DNA of 64,000 nucleotides from Streptomyces diastatochromogenes (GTDB lineage Bacteria; Actinomycetota; Actinomycetes; Streptomycetales; Streptomycetaceae), in NCBI GenBank assembly GCA_001418405.1, contig LIQL01000042.1, forward strand, positions 46,827 to 110,826. The letters are read 5' to 3'. Both the position numbers and the translations under genes were made by a program. Below the pieces are notes generated by a model, which made no database searches, was not told the origin of the DNA, and worked only from the letters and a program-made list of their open reading frames with translations. Of the stretch, positions 15,503 to 23,308 are shown piece after piece (position 1 is the stretch's first letter; each line of letters starts with the position of its first letter).

Positions 15503-16759
15503 TCAGGCGCCGGTCTTCGGCAGCTCGGGGATCGTGACCGGGCGGGGCTTCGGCTTCTCCGGCTGCGGAACCTTGACGTCGATGACGCTGACGTCGCTGG
15601 CCTTGCCGTCCACGACGTTCACGTTCTGGTCCACCGCGAGCTGGTAGCCCTCGGCAGCCTTGACCTCGTGCACGACGTAGTTGCCGGGCGGCAGGTTGTC
15701 GACCTGCCACAGCCCCTGGGCGTTGGTGGTGCCCTTCGCCACCGTCCTCTTGTCCTTGTCCTTGATCTCGAACTCGACTCCGGCCAAGGGCTTCTTGGTG
15801 TCGGAGGCGGTCTTGAGGACCTTGATGCCGCCCTTGAGGGCGTCGACCTTGACCTTGACCTGCGCCTCGGCGGTCGAGGAGCCGCCAGCGACGAGCATCC
15901 GCTGGGCCTTGGTGTTGGCGGGGAGCTGCGCGTGCAGGGTGGCGGCGGGCAGGTTCTTGGCGACGGCCTTGATATCGATCGTGCCGTCCTTAGCGGGCGT
16001 GATGTTGGCGGTGGCGATGCCCTGGTCGTTGGTGGTGACCGTTCCGGCACCCGCTGCGGCGCCCGTCCCGTTGAGGGAGATCTGCACGCCGGGCATCTTC
16101 TGTCCCGAGGCGGAGGTCACGTCTAGGGTGAAGGCTCCCTTCTCGCCGGGCTTGAGCGACTTCGGGGCATGGACATTGAGCTTGTAGGGTCCGGCGAGCT
16201 TGTTGGACTCGGCTATGAGGCCCTCGGCCTTGGCCTTCACCTCCTTGGGTACGTTCGCGTACGACACGCGCTCCAGCGCGCGCTTGCCGTTGGGCAGGGC
16301 ATACGTGGTGCCCTGCTCCAAGACGGAGTAGAGGGCGGCGTCGACCGCTGCGGCCTGCACGTCGTTTTGGGTGTCGCCGTACTTGGACAGCACGTAGGCG
16401 GCGCGGGCGATGTTCTCCCTGGACACCTGCTGGCCGGTGGCCTTGGACGTCCAGGACGTGAATTCGGTGATCGATCCGTAACGACCGCCGGCCTCCGGGC
16501 CGGCCAAGGTCGGGTCCGCGCAGTAGGCGTGTCCCTTCACACCGTGAAACAGCGAGCCCGGCTCGCCGTACCCCCCGAGGTGGGATGCGTTCGGGGTGCC
16601 CTTGTCATCCGGGATCGAGAAACCCGGGCCCCACTTGTCGGCCGCCACCGCGTTGGGCGCGCCTACCGCTCCCGCCCCGACCAGGATGGCCGTGGCGAGG
16701 ACTGCGGAGCGGCCGAGCGCCTTGCGGCGGGACGCGGACTGGGTGTGGTTCACCGTCAT
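15503..16759 (-). CDS. Secreted thioester-like and Cna-B surface protein ending in LPKTGA
   Basis: 418 aa. A signal peptide (RRKALGRSAVLATAILVGAG, cleavage near AVAA-DK) leads to a domain with HAYCADPTLAGPE and DVQAAAVDAALYSVL. This pair resembles the Cys and Gln of the Cys-Gln thioester (TED) adhesin fold. An Ig-like domain follows (residues about 200-300), then a SpaA/Cna-B domain (GIKVLKTASDTKKPLAGVEF through VVHEV). The last residues are PELPKTGA, directly followed by a stop, so the usual hydrophobic helix and basic tail of a sorting signal are absent. It may be a surface adhesin, perhaps for mating-cell contact. ATG preceded by GGAGAG. Confidence 0.88.
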   Translation of the reverse strand: MTVNHTQSASRRKALGRSAVLATAILVGAGAVGAPNAVAADKWGPGFSIPDDKGTPNASHLGGYGEPGSLFHGVKGHAYCADPTLAGPEAGGRYGSITEFTSWTSKATGQQVSRENIARAAYVLSKYGDTQNDVQAAAVDAALYSVLEQGTTYALPNGKRALERVSYANVPKEVKAKAEGLIAESNKLAGPYKLNVHAPKSLKPGEKGAFTLDVTSASGQKMPGVQISLNGTGAAAGAGTVTTNDQGIATANITPAKDGTIDIKAVAKNLPAATLHAQLPANTKAQRMLVAGGSSTAEAQVKVKVDALKGGIKVLKTASDTKKPLAGVEFEIKDKDKRTVAKGTTNAQGLWQVDNLPPGNYVVHEVKAAEGYQLAVDQNVNVVDGKASDVSVIDVKVPQPEKPKPRPVTIPELPKTGA

Positions 16760-16812
16760 GAACTTGCTCTCCAGATTGGTGTGGGCCTGCGGTTCAGCCC
16801 CACTTGCCGAGC

Positions 16813-16836
16813 AGCATCCCTGGCAAAGCGGACACC
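16813..16836 (-). promoter_or_regulatory. Class B promoter (surface protein)
   Basis: Minus strand GGTGTCCG, CTTTGCCAGG, then GATGCT. The leader is about 45 bases. Confidence 0.5.
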
Positions 16837-16872
16837 TCCGTTTTGGAGCGCCAGGCGGTGAACAGGCCGGTC

Positions 16873-18183
16873 CTACGCGATCTCGCTGGAGGCGGACGTG
16901 GGGGTGATCTGCCGGGCCCAGGCGAGGGCAGTGGCGTGTACGGGGTCGGCGATGACGTCCGGTACACCGATGCGCTCGGCCAGGTCGGCGGCACGGGCTT
17001 GGAGTTCGGCCTCGTAGTCCGTGACCCTGCCGGTTATCAGGCGCTGTGTCTGTGCGACACCGTCTGTCGTGTCCTTCTTGGGGTGGGGGTAGTCGATCTG
17101 CCAGGACGCGGCGGCGGCCGCAAGGCGGCTCCAGCGCGGCTGGAGCGCGCGCAGGGCCGCGCGCTGTGCGGCGGTAGTACCGGTGATGCGCTGCCGGACG
17201 ATGGCCCCGGCGTCGCCGGTGAGGCGCGCAGTCCGCTCGTCTTCCAGGTCCAGGTCGGCGATGCGGCCGGTGATGAGCTGGTCCATCTCGTCGGTGGTCA
17301 GTTCGGCGCCGTTGATCAGGGGCAGGTCGTGCTGGGGCCGCTGCCAGATGGTGCGGGCTTCTACGTGGACACGGCCGGTGTCCTCGACGGTGACATGGAG
17401 CCAGCCGCGGTCGCCGATGTCGTCGGAGAATCCGCGGGTCAGGGAACTGCCGGTGTACCAGACCTGGCCGGGGCCGTCGTGGTCGTGGCCGGGTACCGCG
17501 CCGAGGGAGTGGTAGTGGGACAGCAGCAGCGCGTCCCAGCCCCGACGCGCCCACTCCAGGGGGATCGGGCGTTCTTGGCCCTCGGGGTTGATGCAGTGGA
17601 AAAGACGGCCGTCGGCCTCGAATGTGCCGTGGCAGATGAACAGGTTCACCGCGCCCGGGATCGGAACCGGGTCGATGTGAATGCCGGCGTCGGCCAGCGA
17701 GCGGTCGAGGCCGTAGTGGGAGACCGCGTGGATGGCGAGTCCGTCGACCGGGTGATGGATCTCGTACAGGCCCGGGTAGGGGCCGGTGCCGTCGCCGGGT
17801 CCGCGCCGGGGGTCGGGATAGACCGCGTGGATGCCGAGGTCGGGACGGTGCATCGTGCCCATGGCAGAGATGTCGGTACCGGCTCCGGCGCAGTGGTTGC
17901 CCGAGTTCCCCAGCCCCCAGACCCCGGCGCGGGCGCGCAGGTCGTCGACGCGGTGGGCGTGCTCAACATCGCGGGGCAGAGGCCGGGCCCGGTGGGTGAG
18001 GTCGCCGCCGTCGATGATGCCCTGGACACCGGCGTCGAGCATCGCGCGCATCGTCAGTTCATGGGCAATGTGCCCGTCCACGACGCGTACGTTCCAGCGC
18101 GTCTGATGGTGCGTCCGCATTCGGGGGTTGTGGTAGCCCAGGTGCTGGCATCCGCGCACCCCCAGCACGTACTTGGTTCCCAC
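16873..18183 (-). CDS. sbcD: SbcD/Mre11-like metallophosphoesterase
   Basis: 436 aa, GTG with AAAGGAG. Calcineurin-like motifs appear in order: GCQHLGYH near residue 12 (the usual first Asp is replaced by Gln), IIDGGDLTHR near 57, GLGNSGNHCAG near 90, CHGTFE near 185 and LLSHYHSLG near 220. The C-terminal third is helical, like the capping/ATPase-binding region of SbcD. It should form a nuclease complex with the SbcC-like protein, although the two genes are separated by the sortase and surface-protein genes. Substitution of the first metal ligand may alter activity. A class A promoter is at 18266-18309. Confidence 0.9.
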   Translation of the reverse strand: MGTKYVLGVRGCQHLGYHNPRMRTHHQTRWNVRVVDGHIAHELTMRAMLDAGVQGIIDGGDLTHRARPLPRDVEHAHRVDDLRARAGVWGLGNSGNHCAGAGTDISAMGTMHRPDLGIHAVYPDPRRGPGDGTGPYPGLYEIHHPVDGLAIHAVSHYGLDRSLADAGIHIDPVPIPGAVNLFICHGTFEADGRLFHCINPEGQERPIPLEWARRGWDALLLSHYHSLGAVPGHDHDGPGQVWYTGSSLTRGFSDDIGDRGWLHVTVEDTGRVHVEARTIWQRPQHDLPLINGAELTTDEMDQLITGRIADLDLEDERTARLTGDAGAIVRQRITGTTAAQRAALRALQPRWSRLAAAAASWQIDYPHPKKDTTDGVAQTQRLITGRVTDYEAELQARAADLAERIGVPDVIADPVHATALAWARQITPTSASSEIA

Positions 18184-18265
18184 GCACGACTCCTTTCACG
18201 TGGACCACGGCGCGCGAGCCCGTGAGAGGTTCGGAACCGTGGTCGTTTCGGTGTTGGTCGTGCTC

Positions 18266-18309
18266 GACAGTGCGCGGGGGACCGGACACAGGCACGCTGG
18301 CGCGAATTT
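18266..18309 (-). promoter_or_regulatory. Class A promoter (sbcD-like gene)
   Basis: Minus strand GAAATTCGC, 29 bases, then CACTGTC. Confidence 0.5.
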
Positions 18310-18432
18310 CCGGTCTGATCCATAAAGGCTCGGCGAAGTCGTACGTGACCCGTCCTGGCGTTGCCCGATGCGTTGGGCCATGAGCTCCAGGACATCAGGA
18401 CGCTGAGCAGGGGCTCCCAACGGGCGTTCCGG

Positions 18433-19164
18433 TCAGGCCGGTTCCTCCTTCCCCGCTCCCGTTCCGGCGGCGTGTACCCGCTGGTTCTGCTCTCGGGCAA
18501 GGTCCGACATGCGGAGCATCTGGTGGGCCAGCTGTTCAGCGGCATCGACTTGGACCTGCACCTCGACCGTCCGGGCGAGGGCCAGCTTGCCGCCTCCCTG
18601 CGTGATCTCGATGGTGAAGCACACATGCCGTTCCTGGCGCGCGATCTCGGCGCACCGCTGCAGCATCCCTTCTTCCGGCAGGGCCCGCAGTTCGCCGAGG
18701 TTCACCGGCCGCCCTAGGGAGAACGTGCGGGGGAAGCCCGGAGCGGGACCCGTCGGGCGTGCCAGCCACCGCTTGCGTGTCCGTCGCGCCGTAGCCGTGC
18801 GGCTGCCGGCGGCCTCGCCCGACGGGATGGCGACTGTGCCGTTCGGGCCCTCGTCGCTCAGCGGATGAACGGGCTGGGCGGGCTGCCCTCCGCGATGGTG
18901 GCGGACCAGGCGGAGCATGGTCTGAGCCTGCCGCTCAGCGTGATCGATCGGTACCTGGACCAACGCTTCCCGTCCGATGACACGTTGGCCTCCGCCGGCG
19001 TTGATCCTGATGGTGAAGCAGATGTGGGTGAGCTGACGGCCCGCTGTCGCAGCCTGTCGGGGTGCGAGGCCCTCCCCGCCGCCGATTCCGGAATCGGCGG
19101 CGGGGAGGGCGCGGGGGTAGCTGAAGCTGGTGACCTGGGCCAACCAGACGAGCCGGGTGTTCAC
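18433..19164 (-). CDS. Protein made of two tandem copies of one domain
   Basis: 243 aa. The GTG overlaps the stop of the upstream gene (GTGA), which decides the start. Two related halves are visible. The first is CFTIRINAGGGQRVIGREAL, then VQVPIDHAERQAQTMLRL. The second is CFTIEITQGGGKLALARTVE, then VQVQVDAAEQLAHQMLRM. Each is preceded by a WLAxxxxxxxPR segment. The domain is an alpha/beta unit ending in a helix. A perfect hairpin lies inside the coding sequence, between the conserved blocks. Function unknown. A recent internal duplication is the simplest explanation. Confidence 0.75.
   Translation of the reverse strand: MNTRLVWLAQVTSFSYPRALPAADSGIGGGEGLAPRQAATAGRQLTHICFTIRINAGGGQRVIGREALVQVPIDHAERQAQTMLRLVRHHRGGQPAQPVHPLSDEGPNGTVAIPSGEAAGSRTATARRTRKRWLARPTGPAPGFPRTFSLGRPVNLGELRALPEEGMLQRCAEIARQERHVCFTIEITQGGGKLALARTVEVQVQVDAAEQLAHQMLRMSDLAREQNQRVHAAGTGAGKEEPA
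19070..19109 (-). terminator. Perfect 40-base palindrome inside a coding region
   Basis: CCCTCCCCGCCGCCGATTCC pairs with its complement with no loop bases left over. It lies about 55 bases past the 139-aa gene stop, where a terminator would be expected, but within the overlapping downstream frame. Confidence 0.6.
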
Positions 19165-19580
19165 TCGTGCTCGGCCGACGCGGTCGCTGGGCAGCGCGAC
19201 CTCAGCGGCATGCCTGAAGGCTTGGTCTTCTCGAAGCCCTCCAGCATGCCGTTGAGCGTGGCCGCTTCGACGTGCTTCCACTGGATCTGGCCGGGAGCGC
19301 CCCAGAATTGCTCGGCGTAGTGCTCATCTCCTGGCGAGCCCGTCCCGTTTGGCCAGTGCTCGAGGATCGCGGCCACCTCATACGGCTGCCAGATCCATTC
19401 GAGGAACTCGCGGATCGCTGCGGCGGCCGTCTCGATGCTCATCGTCGCGTCGGTGGTCTCGCTGACGACGGCGACCACCTGGTGCTCGCCGGTGCGCCAT
19501 ATCCGGCAAGGCCGCCACACCAGTCTGTGGTCGTTGCCCAGGTAGCAGACGGGTGTGGTGTCGATCAGCGGCGCGAGCAC
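19161..19580 (-). CDS. Hypothetical protein, 139 aa
   Basis: GTG with GAGGAG at good spacing. The N-terminus is beta-rich (CYLGNDHRLVWRPCRIW, EHQVVAVVSET), followed by a helix (IETAAAAIREFLEWIW), then YEVAAILEHWPNG and a C-terminal QFWGAPGQIQWKHVEAATLNGMLEGF. Many aromatic residues suggest a compact fold. No family recognised. It overlaps the start of the duplicated-domain gene downstream. Confidence 0.7.
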   Translation of the reverse strand: MLAPLIDTTPVCYLGNDHRLVWRPCRIWRTGEHQVVAVVSETTDATMSIETAAAAIREFLEWIWQPYEVAAILEHWPNGTGSPGDEHYAEQFWGAPGQIQWKHVEAATLNGMLEGFEKTKPSGMPLRSRCPATASAEHE

Positions 19581-19601
19581 GACGGTCTCCTCGGTAGATG
19601 G

Positions 19602-20018
19602 TTACTGGTAGGTGCCGGGCTCGAACCCTTCCTCGCCGCCCATGCTTTGCGGCGACACCGGCGAATCCGCAGACCGCGGGTCCGCCGCGGCCCCCGGGAG
19701 TGCGGCGGAGATCTGCTGACCCTCGCCGATCAGCTGCAGGGCCTGCTCCTGCAGGGCCCGGAGGTCCGCGACTTCGCCGGCGGGGCAGACCTGGAGGACA
19801 GCCAGGCTCGCCTGCAGACCCGCGGTCGCCTCCGCGAGCTGTTCGGGACTGGCCCCGACGCTCTTGTTGGAGGCAAGCTCCGTGACGGTCTTCAGCTGCT
19901 GTTTGATCTTTGCGGTGGCGGCCCGCATCGCGGCCTCAATGGCCTTCGGCTGGCCGGCTTCCAGGAGCACCTCACGCTCGGCCATGTCGAACTCGACCAG
20001 CTGTACGGGCTTCGGCAT
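19602..20018 (-). CDS. Helical hypothetical protein, 138 aa
   Basis: ATG with GAGGAG. Starts PKPVQLVEFDMAEREVLLEAGQ, then nearly continuous helix with heptad-like spacing (IEAAMRAATAKIKQQLKTV, AELTAGLQASLAVLQ-type repeats), ending in a Gly/Ser/Pro tail. A coiled-coil scaffold is likely. It is driven by the class B element at 20071-20094. Family not recognised. Confidence 0.7.
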   Translation of the reverse strand: MPKPVQLVEFDMAEREVLLEAGQPKAIEAAMRAATAKIKQQLKTVTELASNKSVGASPEQLAEATAGLQASLAVLQVCPAGEVADLRALQEQALQLIGEGQQISAALPGAAADPRSADSPVSPQSMGGEEGFEPGTYQ

Positions 20019-20070
20019 CGGGATCTCTCCTCATCAGGGACGGTCCGCCGAGGTCTCCCTCGGCGTGCAC

Positions 20071-20094
20071 ACCCTGCCGCCGAAAGCGGACACC
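20071..20094 (-). promoter_or_regulatory. Class B promoter (138-aa gene)
   Basis: Minus strand GGTGTCCG, CTTTCGGCGG, then CAGGGT. The -10 is poor, but spacing and CTTT context match the class. Confidence 0.4.
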
Positions 20095-20124
20095 TCCCTC
20101 GAAGGGCTCCGTTCGGCCCGCGGT

Positions 20125-20703
20125 CTACTCACGGACCGCGAGCCATGCCGTCAGGGCCGCCGCGCCGAGGCCGATGGCGCGGTGAAGCGCCGCGTCGAGC
20201 TCCATGAGGGCACTGCCGGGCCCGGACAGCTCCCAGCGCGGACCATCGTCGGTGAGACGAACCGCGTGGCAGCGATCGATATATCCCCGCTTGCCAGCCA
20301 GCTTGGCCAGGTACATCAAGGAACGCCTGCGGTCGATCACCAGGTGCGTCGAGGCATTGACCGCCGCGCCGGCCAGTAAGGCGCCCGCAGGGATCCGGTA
20401 ACCCAGCACACGAGTGAGGGCAACGGTTCCCGAGAGCTGGACCGCTGAGTACGAGGCGACGTGGCGAAGGGCGCAGAGGCGGCCGAGCTGGCTCGCCGTC
20501 CAGGTCGGCTCCCCGGCACGTTCGACCGGTGCCTCCGCGACGGGGGTGCCGTCCTCGTACACCAGATACGTGCCGTGCAGCTCCTTGCACTTCGCGTCCC
20601 TGGATCCTTGGGCCCAGTGGTCGCCGAGCGGATGGAGCTGGTCGAACGCGGCAGCCAGCGCCGCGAAGAGGGTCAGCTTCCGCAGGGCACGGTCGGTGAG
20701 CAT
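20125..20703 (-). CDS. DUF3307-like multi-pass protein
   Basis: 192 aa, ATG with GGAGG. The opening LTLFAALAAAFDQLHPLGDHWAQGS is followed by CALRHVASYSAVQL, a hydrophobic TVALTRVLGYRIPAGALLAGAAV segment, then STHLVIDRRRSLMYLAKL and a final hydrophobic helix, GLGAAALTAWLAV. The spaced H/D pattern (HPLGDHW, LRHVASY, STHLVID) is what I associate with DUF3307, a membrane family frequent on actinomycete plasmids and phages. Its role is not established. Moderately confident of the family, not of the function. Confidence 0.75.
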   Translation of the reverse strand: MLTDRALRKLTLFAALAAAFDQLHPLGDHWAQGSRDAKCKELHGTYLVYEDGTPVAEAPVERAGEPTWTASQLGRLCALRHVASYSAVQLSGTVALTRVLGYRIPAGALLAGAAVNASTHLVIDRRRSLMYLAKLAGKRGYIDRCHAVRLTDDGPRWELSGPGSALMELDAALHRAIGLGAAALTAWLAVRE

Positions 20704-20804
20704 GAAGAGGTTCCTCCAGGTCGATGAGGGTTGTTCGGTGGCGCGTGATCAGGCTGCCGGGCGACGGACAGGTTGTCGGTGCCGACGGTGCGCAAAACAC
20801 GTGA

Positions 20805-20837
20805 GCTGCCTCTCACCCATCACAGGTGAGAGGCAGC
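20805..20837 (-). terminator. Hairpin terminator
   Basis: GCTGCCTCTCACC / GGTGAGAGGCAGC arms with a seven-base loop, downstream of the 178-aa gene. Confidence 0.8.
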
Positions 20838-20863
20838 GGTCTGGAAGTCAGGGTTCGTGGTGG

Positions 20864-21400
20864 TCAGCCGACGGTCAGGATGTAGACGTGGGTGTGGACC
20901 GCCTGGCCGACCGCGTAGCGGGCGTAGAGGCGTCCTGCGATGCGGTGGTAGTTGAACGAGGCGCGCGGGTGGCGCCGCACGGTGCCCAGGAGCGATGCCC
21001 GGACTGCCGCAAGGGCCAGGGGCGTTGGGTTGTTCGATCGCAGGACGCCGGACTCGTTGCCGAGGAAGGACTGCACGCGGTTGAGGGCAGAGGTGTACAG
21101 AACCCCGCCGGTGGCGGGCCGCAGCACCATCTGATGCAGTGCCTCTGAGGAGCCGCATTCGGTGCCCGGCAGCGGCTGGAACACGTTCGGCAGGGCGGGG
21201 GCGAACGTGGCGCCGGTGGGTTCGTCGGTCAGCGCGGACCTCATGGCTTTGTCGGAGCGCGCGTCCGGCGCACCAGGGGTGCTCCACTCTCCCGTCTGCC
21301 GAATGCCCCTGATCCACTTCGTTCCGCCGGGGAGGCTGACCGTGTCGCCGTCGATGAAGCGCATGGCGACGGCGGCGGGGCGGGAGGTGGCAGTGGTCAT
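20864..21400 (-). CDS. Hypothetical protein, 178 aa
   Basis: ATG preceded by CGGAG. Begins with a short extended stretch (RFIDGDTVSLPGGTKWIRGI), then a mostly polar central region and a C-terminal FNYHRIAGRLYARYAVGQAV segment ending in beta (THVYILTVG). No cysteine cluster or membrane segment. A class A-like promoter is at 21446-21488 and a terminator follows. Family unknown. Confidence 0.75.
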   Translation of the reverse strand: MTTATSRPAAVAMRFIDGDTVSLPGGTKWIRGIRQTGEWSTPGAPDARSDKAMRSALTDEPTGATFAPALPNVFQPLPGTECGSSEALHQMVLRPATGGVLYTSALNRVQSFLGNESGVLRSNNPTPLALAAVRASLLGTVRRHPRASFNYHRIAGRLYARYAVGQAVHTHVYILTVG

Positions 21401-21445
21401 GTTCGGCTCCGGTCGTGATCACGTGGGACTTGTCTGGCAGGCGGC

Positions 21446-21488
21446 ACACTGCCGTCCGCCCGGCCGTTCACTCGAGCACCCGCGAATC
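21446..21488 (-). promoter_or_regulatory. Class A promoter
   Basis: Minus strand GGGATTCGC, 29 bases, then CAGTGTG. Confidence 0.5.
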
Positions 21489-21572
21489 CCGGTTCGGGGC
21501 CGTAGCAGCACTTCGGCGGAAGGCACTGGTGCCGCCCGTACACCCGCGGCCCGACCGGGCGTAGAAGGCGGG

Positions 21573-22250
21573 TCAGATCCTCGGCGCGTGTGCGGTCAGA
21601 CTCTCGGGGAGGTTCCCGGCCTGGGTGTAGATGCCTTCCAGGCCCGGGGGAGCGATCAGCCCCCATGTGAAGGTGGCCATGTCGGCGTGGAAGCGGCCGT
21701 GCTTGGGGTGTGGGCGCAGAATGCCGACACCGTAGACGTCGACCGTCCCGTCGAGGAGCTCCTCCCTGTGCTCGTCGGACGCCCACATGTCGAACTCCTC
21801 GTCCACAACGACGGCCAGCACCGGGCTGAGGTCGTCCTCCTGACGGCCGAGGAAGCTGCGCCAGTGGGCGAGGTCGGCGATGGCGTCGGCGCGGGTGGTG
21901 TGCGTGTTGAGGTAAAGAAGACGGTCGCGGTGGGTGGGGAGTTCGTCGGGCTCGTGCAGCCATGCCTCGAACACGCTGGGCATGTCGGTGCCGCGGCCGA
22001 TGTGGCGACGGTGCAGGAAGCCGAAGGGGACTCCGTCAACGGGCACGGGGTGGCGCTTCGTGCAGTTCTCGCAGGTGACCCCGACGTGTCGAAGGAAGCG
22101 CTGCATACGGGGCCAGCGTGCAAAGCGGCTGCCGCAGGTGCAGCAGGTGTACACCTCCCACTTGGATGGGCTGTCGACCGTGATCGTGTGGCAGCGCGGG
22201 CACCGGTGGGCCTTGTCGGAGTTCCAGTGGATGATCATCGGCCTGTCCAT
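21573..22250 (-). CDS. Zinc-ribbon protein, 225 aa
   Basis: ATG (MDRPMIIHWN). Three CxxC pairs fall in the first 70 residues (CPRC, CCTC, CENC), forming at least one zinc ribbon and a second half site. The remaining two thirds are alpha/beta, with WRSFLGRQEDDLSPVLAVVVDEEFDMW near the middle and a run of His/Pro near the C-terminus. The ribbon suggests nucleic-acid or protein binding. I cannot identify the C-terminal domain. MIIHW at 22238 is an alternative start. Confidence 0.75.
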   Translation of the reverse strand: MDRPMIIHWNSDKAHRCPRCHTITVDSPSKWEVYTCCTCGSRFARWPRMQRFLRHVGVTCENCTKRHPVPVDGVPFGFLHRRHIGRGTDMPSVFEAWLHEPDELPTHRDRLLYLNTHTTRADAIADLAHWRSFLGRQEDDLSPVLAVVVDEEFDMWASDEHREELLDGTVDVYGVGILRPHPKHGRFHADMATFTWGLIAPPGLEGIYTQAGNLPESLTAHAPRI

Positions 22251-22283
22251 TCGGGTCGTCAGCTCGTCGGCGGGTTGTGGCTG

Positions 22284-22327
22284 TAGATCACCAGGTGGCA
22301 GCTCGGGCTCGCTGCCTGTGGCGAAAG
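22284..22327 (-). promoter_or_regulatory. Possible class A promoter (zinc-ribbon gene)
   Basis: Minus strand CTTTCGC, 30 bases, then TGATCT. The upstream half overlaps the neighbouring terminator. Confidence 0.35.
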
Positions 22328-22364
22328 GCCGCCCCTGGAAGCACAGTGCTTCCAGGGGCGGCCT
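22326..22364 (-). terminator. Perfect hairpin terminator
   Basis: AGGCCGCCCCTGGAAGCA and its complement around a CAG loop. It ends the HNH/hydrolase operon. Confidence 0.85.
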
Positions 22365-22509
22365 TGGGTGGCGGCGGACATGTCGCGGCTTGGGCCCTGT
22401 CAGTGAGTCTGTGGAGTGTGGATCCTCCGGTCCGTGTGGCGCGCGCCGGCATCGGAGGACAGCCCTGCTCGGTTCGCCACGGCGCTCCACGGCCGACTGT
22501 GCCCCCTGG

Positions 22510-23268
22510 TCACGAGCAAGTGCTGAGAGCCTTCTGCAGGGCGCTCTTCTCCGCGGTGTCGATGCGGAGCTTCCAGGTGTGCTTGATGGAGATCCACTTG
22601 ATCGCGTACCCACATGCGTACGCGCGGTTGGCGGGGTGCCAGTGCGCCGGATCCTTGTCTCCCTTCGCACGGTTGGCGGCCCGGTCCACGCTGAGGACCA
22701 CGTCAGGGCTGTTGGCGTACTTCTCCCTCTGCTCATCGCTCCAGGTGTCCGCGCCGGAACGCCAGGCTTCACCGAGTGGGACGACGTGGTCGATGTCCAG
22801 CTGCCGGGGCTTGGCAAAAGTGGTGCCGGTGTAGGGATCCGCCCAGCGGCCTCCGGTGATCTTGCAGTGGGCTCCGGTGCTGACCTGCTGGCCATCCCTG
22901 ATGAGGGCGGCCTCCCTGGTGTCACATCCGGCGGGTGCGTTCCAGCCGAAGGCGGCCGCGGCGGACCAATGCCGGAAGCGGTCGCGGTCGTAGGGGCGGG
23001 AGGCGTGTTCCGTCGTGACGGTGAGCTCCGCGAGGTACGCGCGGGCGGTGGCCGCGGTCGTGGGGACGGCGGTCTTGCCGAACCCGGGAACGGGTTCGGC
23101 CGGCTTGTTGTCGCCGGAGGTGGCCGCCTGCGCGGGCGAGGGTCCTCCTCCGCGCAGGCGGTCGAGCAGGTCCCTCGGGTTGAGGGTTCCGGTGGTGATG
23201 GTGAGCACGAGGACCAGGACGCCGGTGATCCCGATGCCCGTCAGGGTGCGGCTGGTGCGTGATGCCAT
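22510..23268 (-). CDS. Exported or anchored HNH endonuclease (DUF1524 type)
   Basis: 252 aa. The N-terminal hydrophobic segment (TGIGITGVLVLVLTITTG) is a signal anchor or peptide. The C-terminal half has QLDIDHVVPLGEAWRSG, NSPDVVLSVDRAANRAKG and DPAHWHPA, the core of secreted HNH nucleases in the GmrSD C-terminal/DUF1524 group. Four or more cysteines could form disulfides outside the cell. It is the last gene of the operon with the cell-wall hydrolase. In that setting it may degrade competing DNA or act during transfer. Start chosen at the ATG just before the hydrophobic helix; its ribosome site is weak. Confidence 0.88.
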   Translation of the reverse strand: MASRTSRTLTGIGITGVLVLVLTITTGTLNPRDLLDRLRGGGPSPAQAATSGDNKPAEPVPGFGKTAVPTTAATARAYLAELTVTTEHASRPYDRDRFRHWSAAAAFGWNAPAGCDTREAALIRDGQQVSTGAHCKITGGRWADPYTGTTFAKPRQLDIDHVVPLGEAWRSGADTWSDEQREKYANSPDVVLSVDRAANRAKGDKDPAHWHPANRAYACGYAIKWISIKHTWKLRIDTAEKSALQKALSTCS

Positions 23269-23308
23269 GGGGTAGGTAGTCCGTCTGCTTCTGAGTCGTG
23301 AGTGGCGG

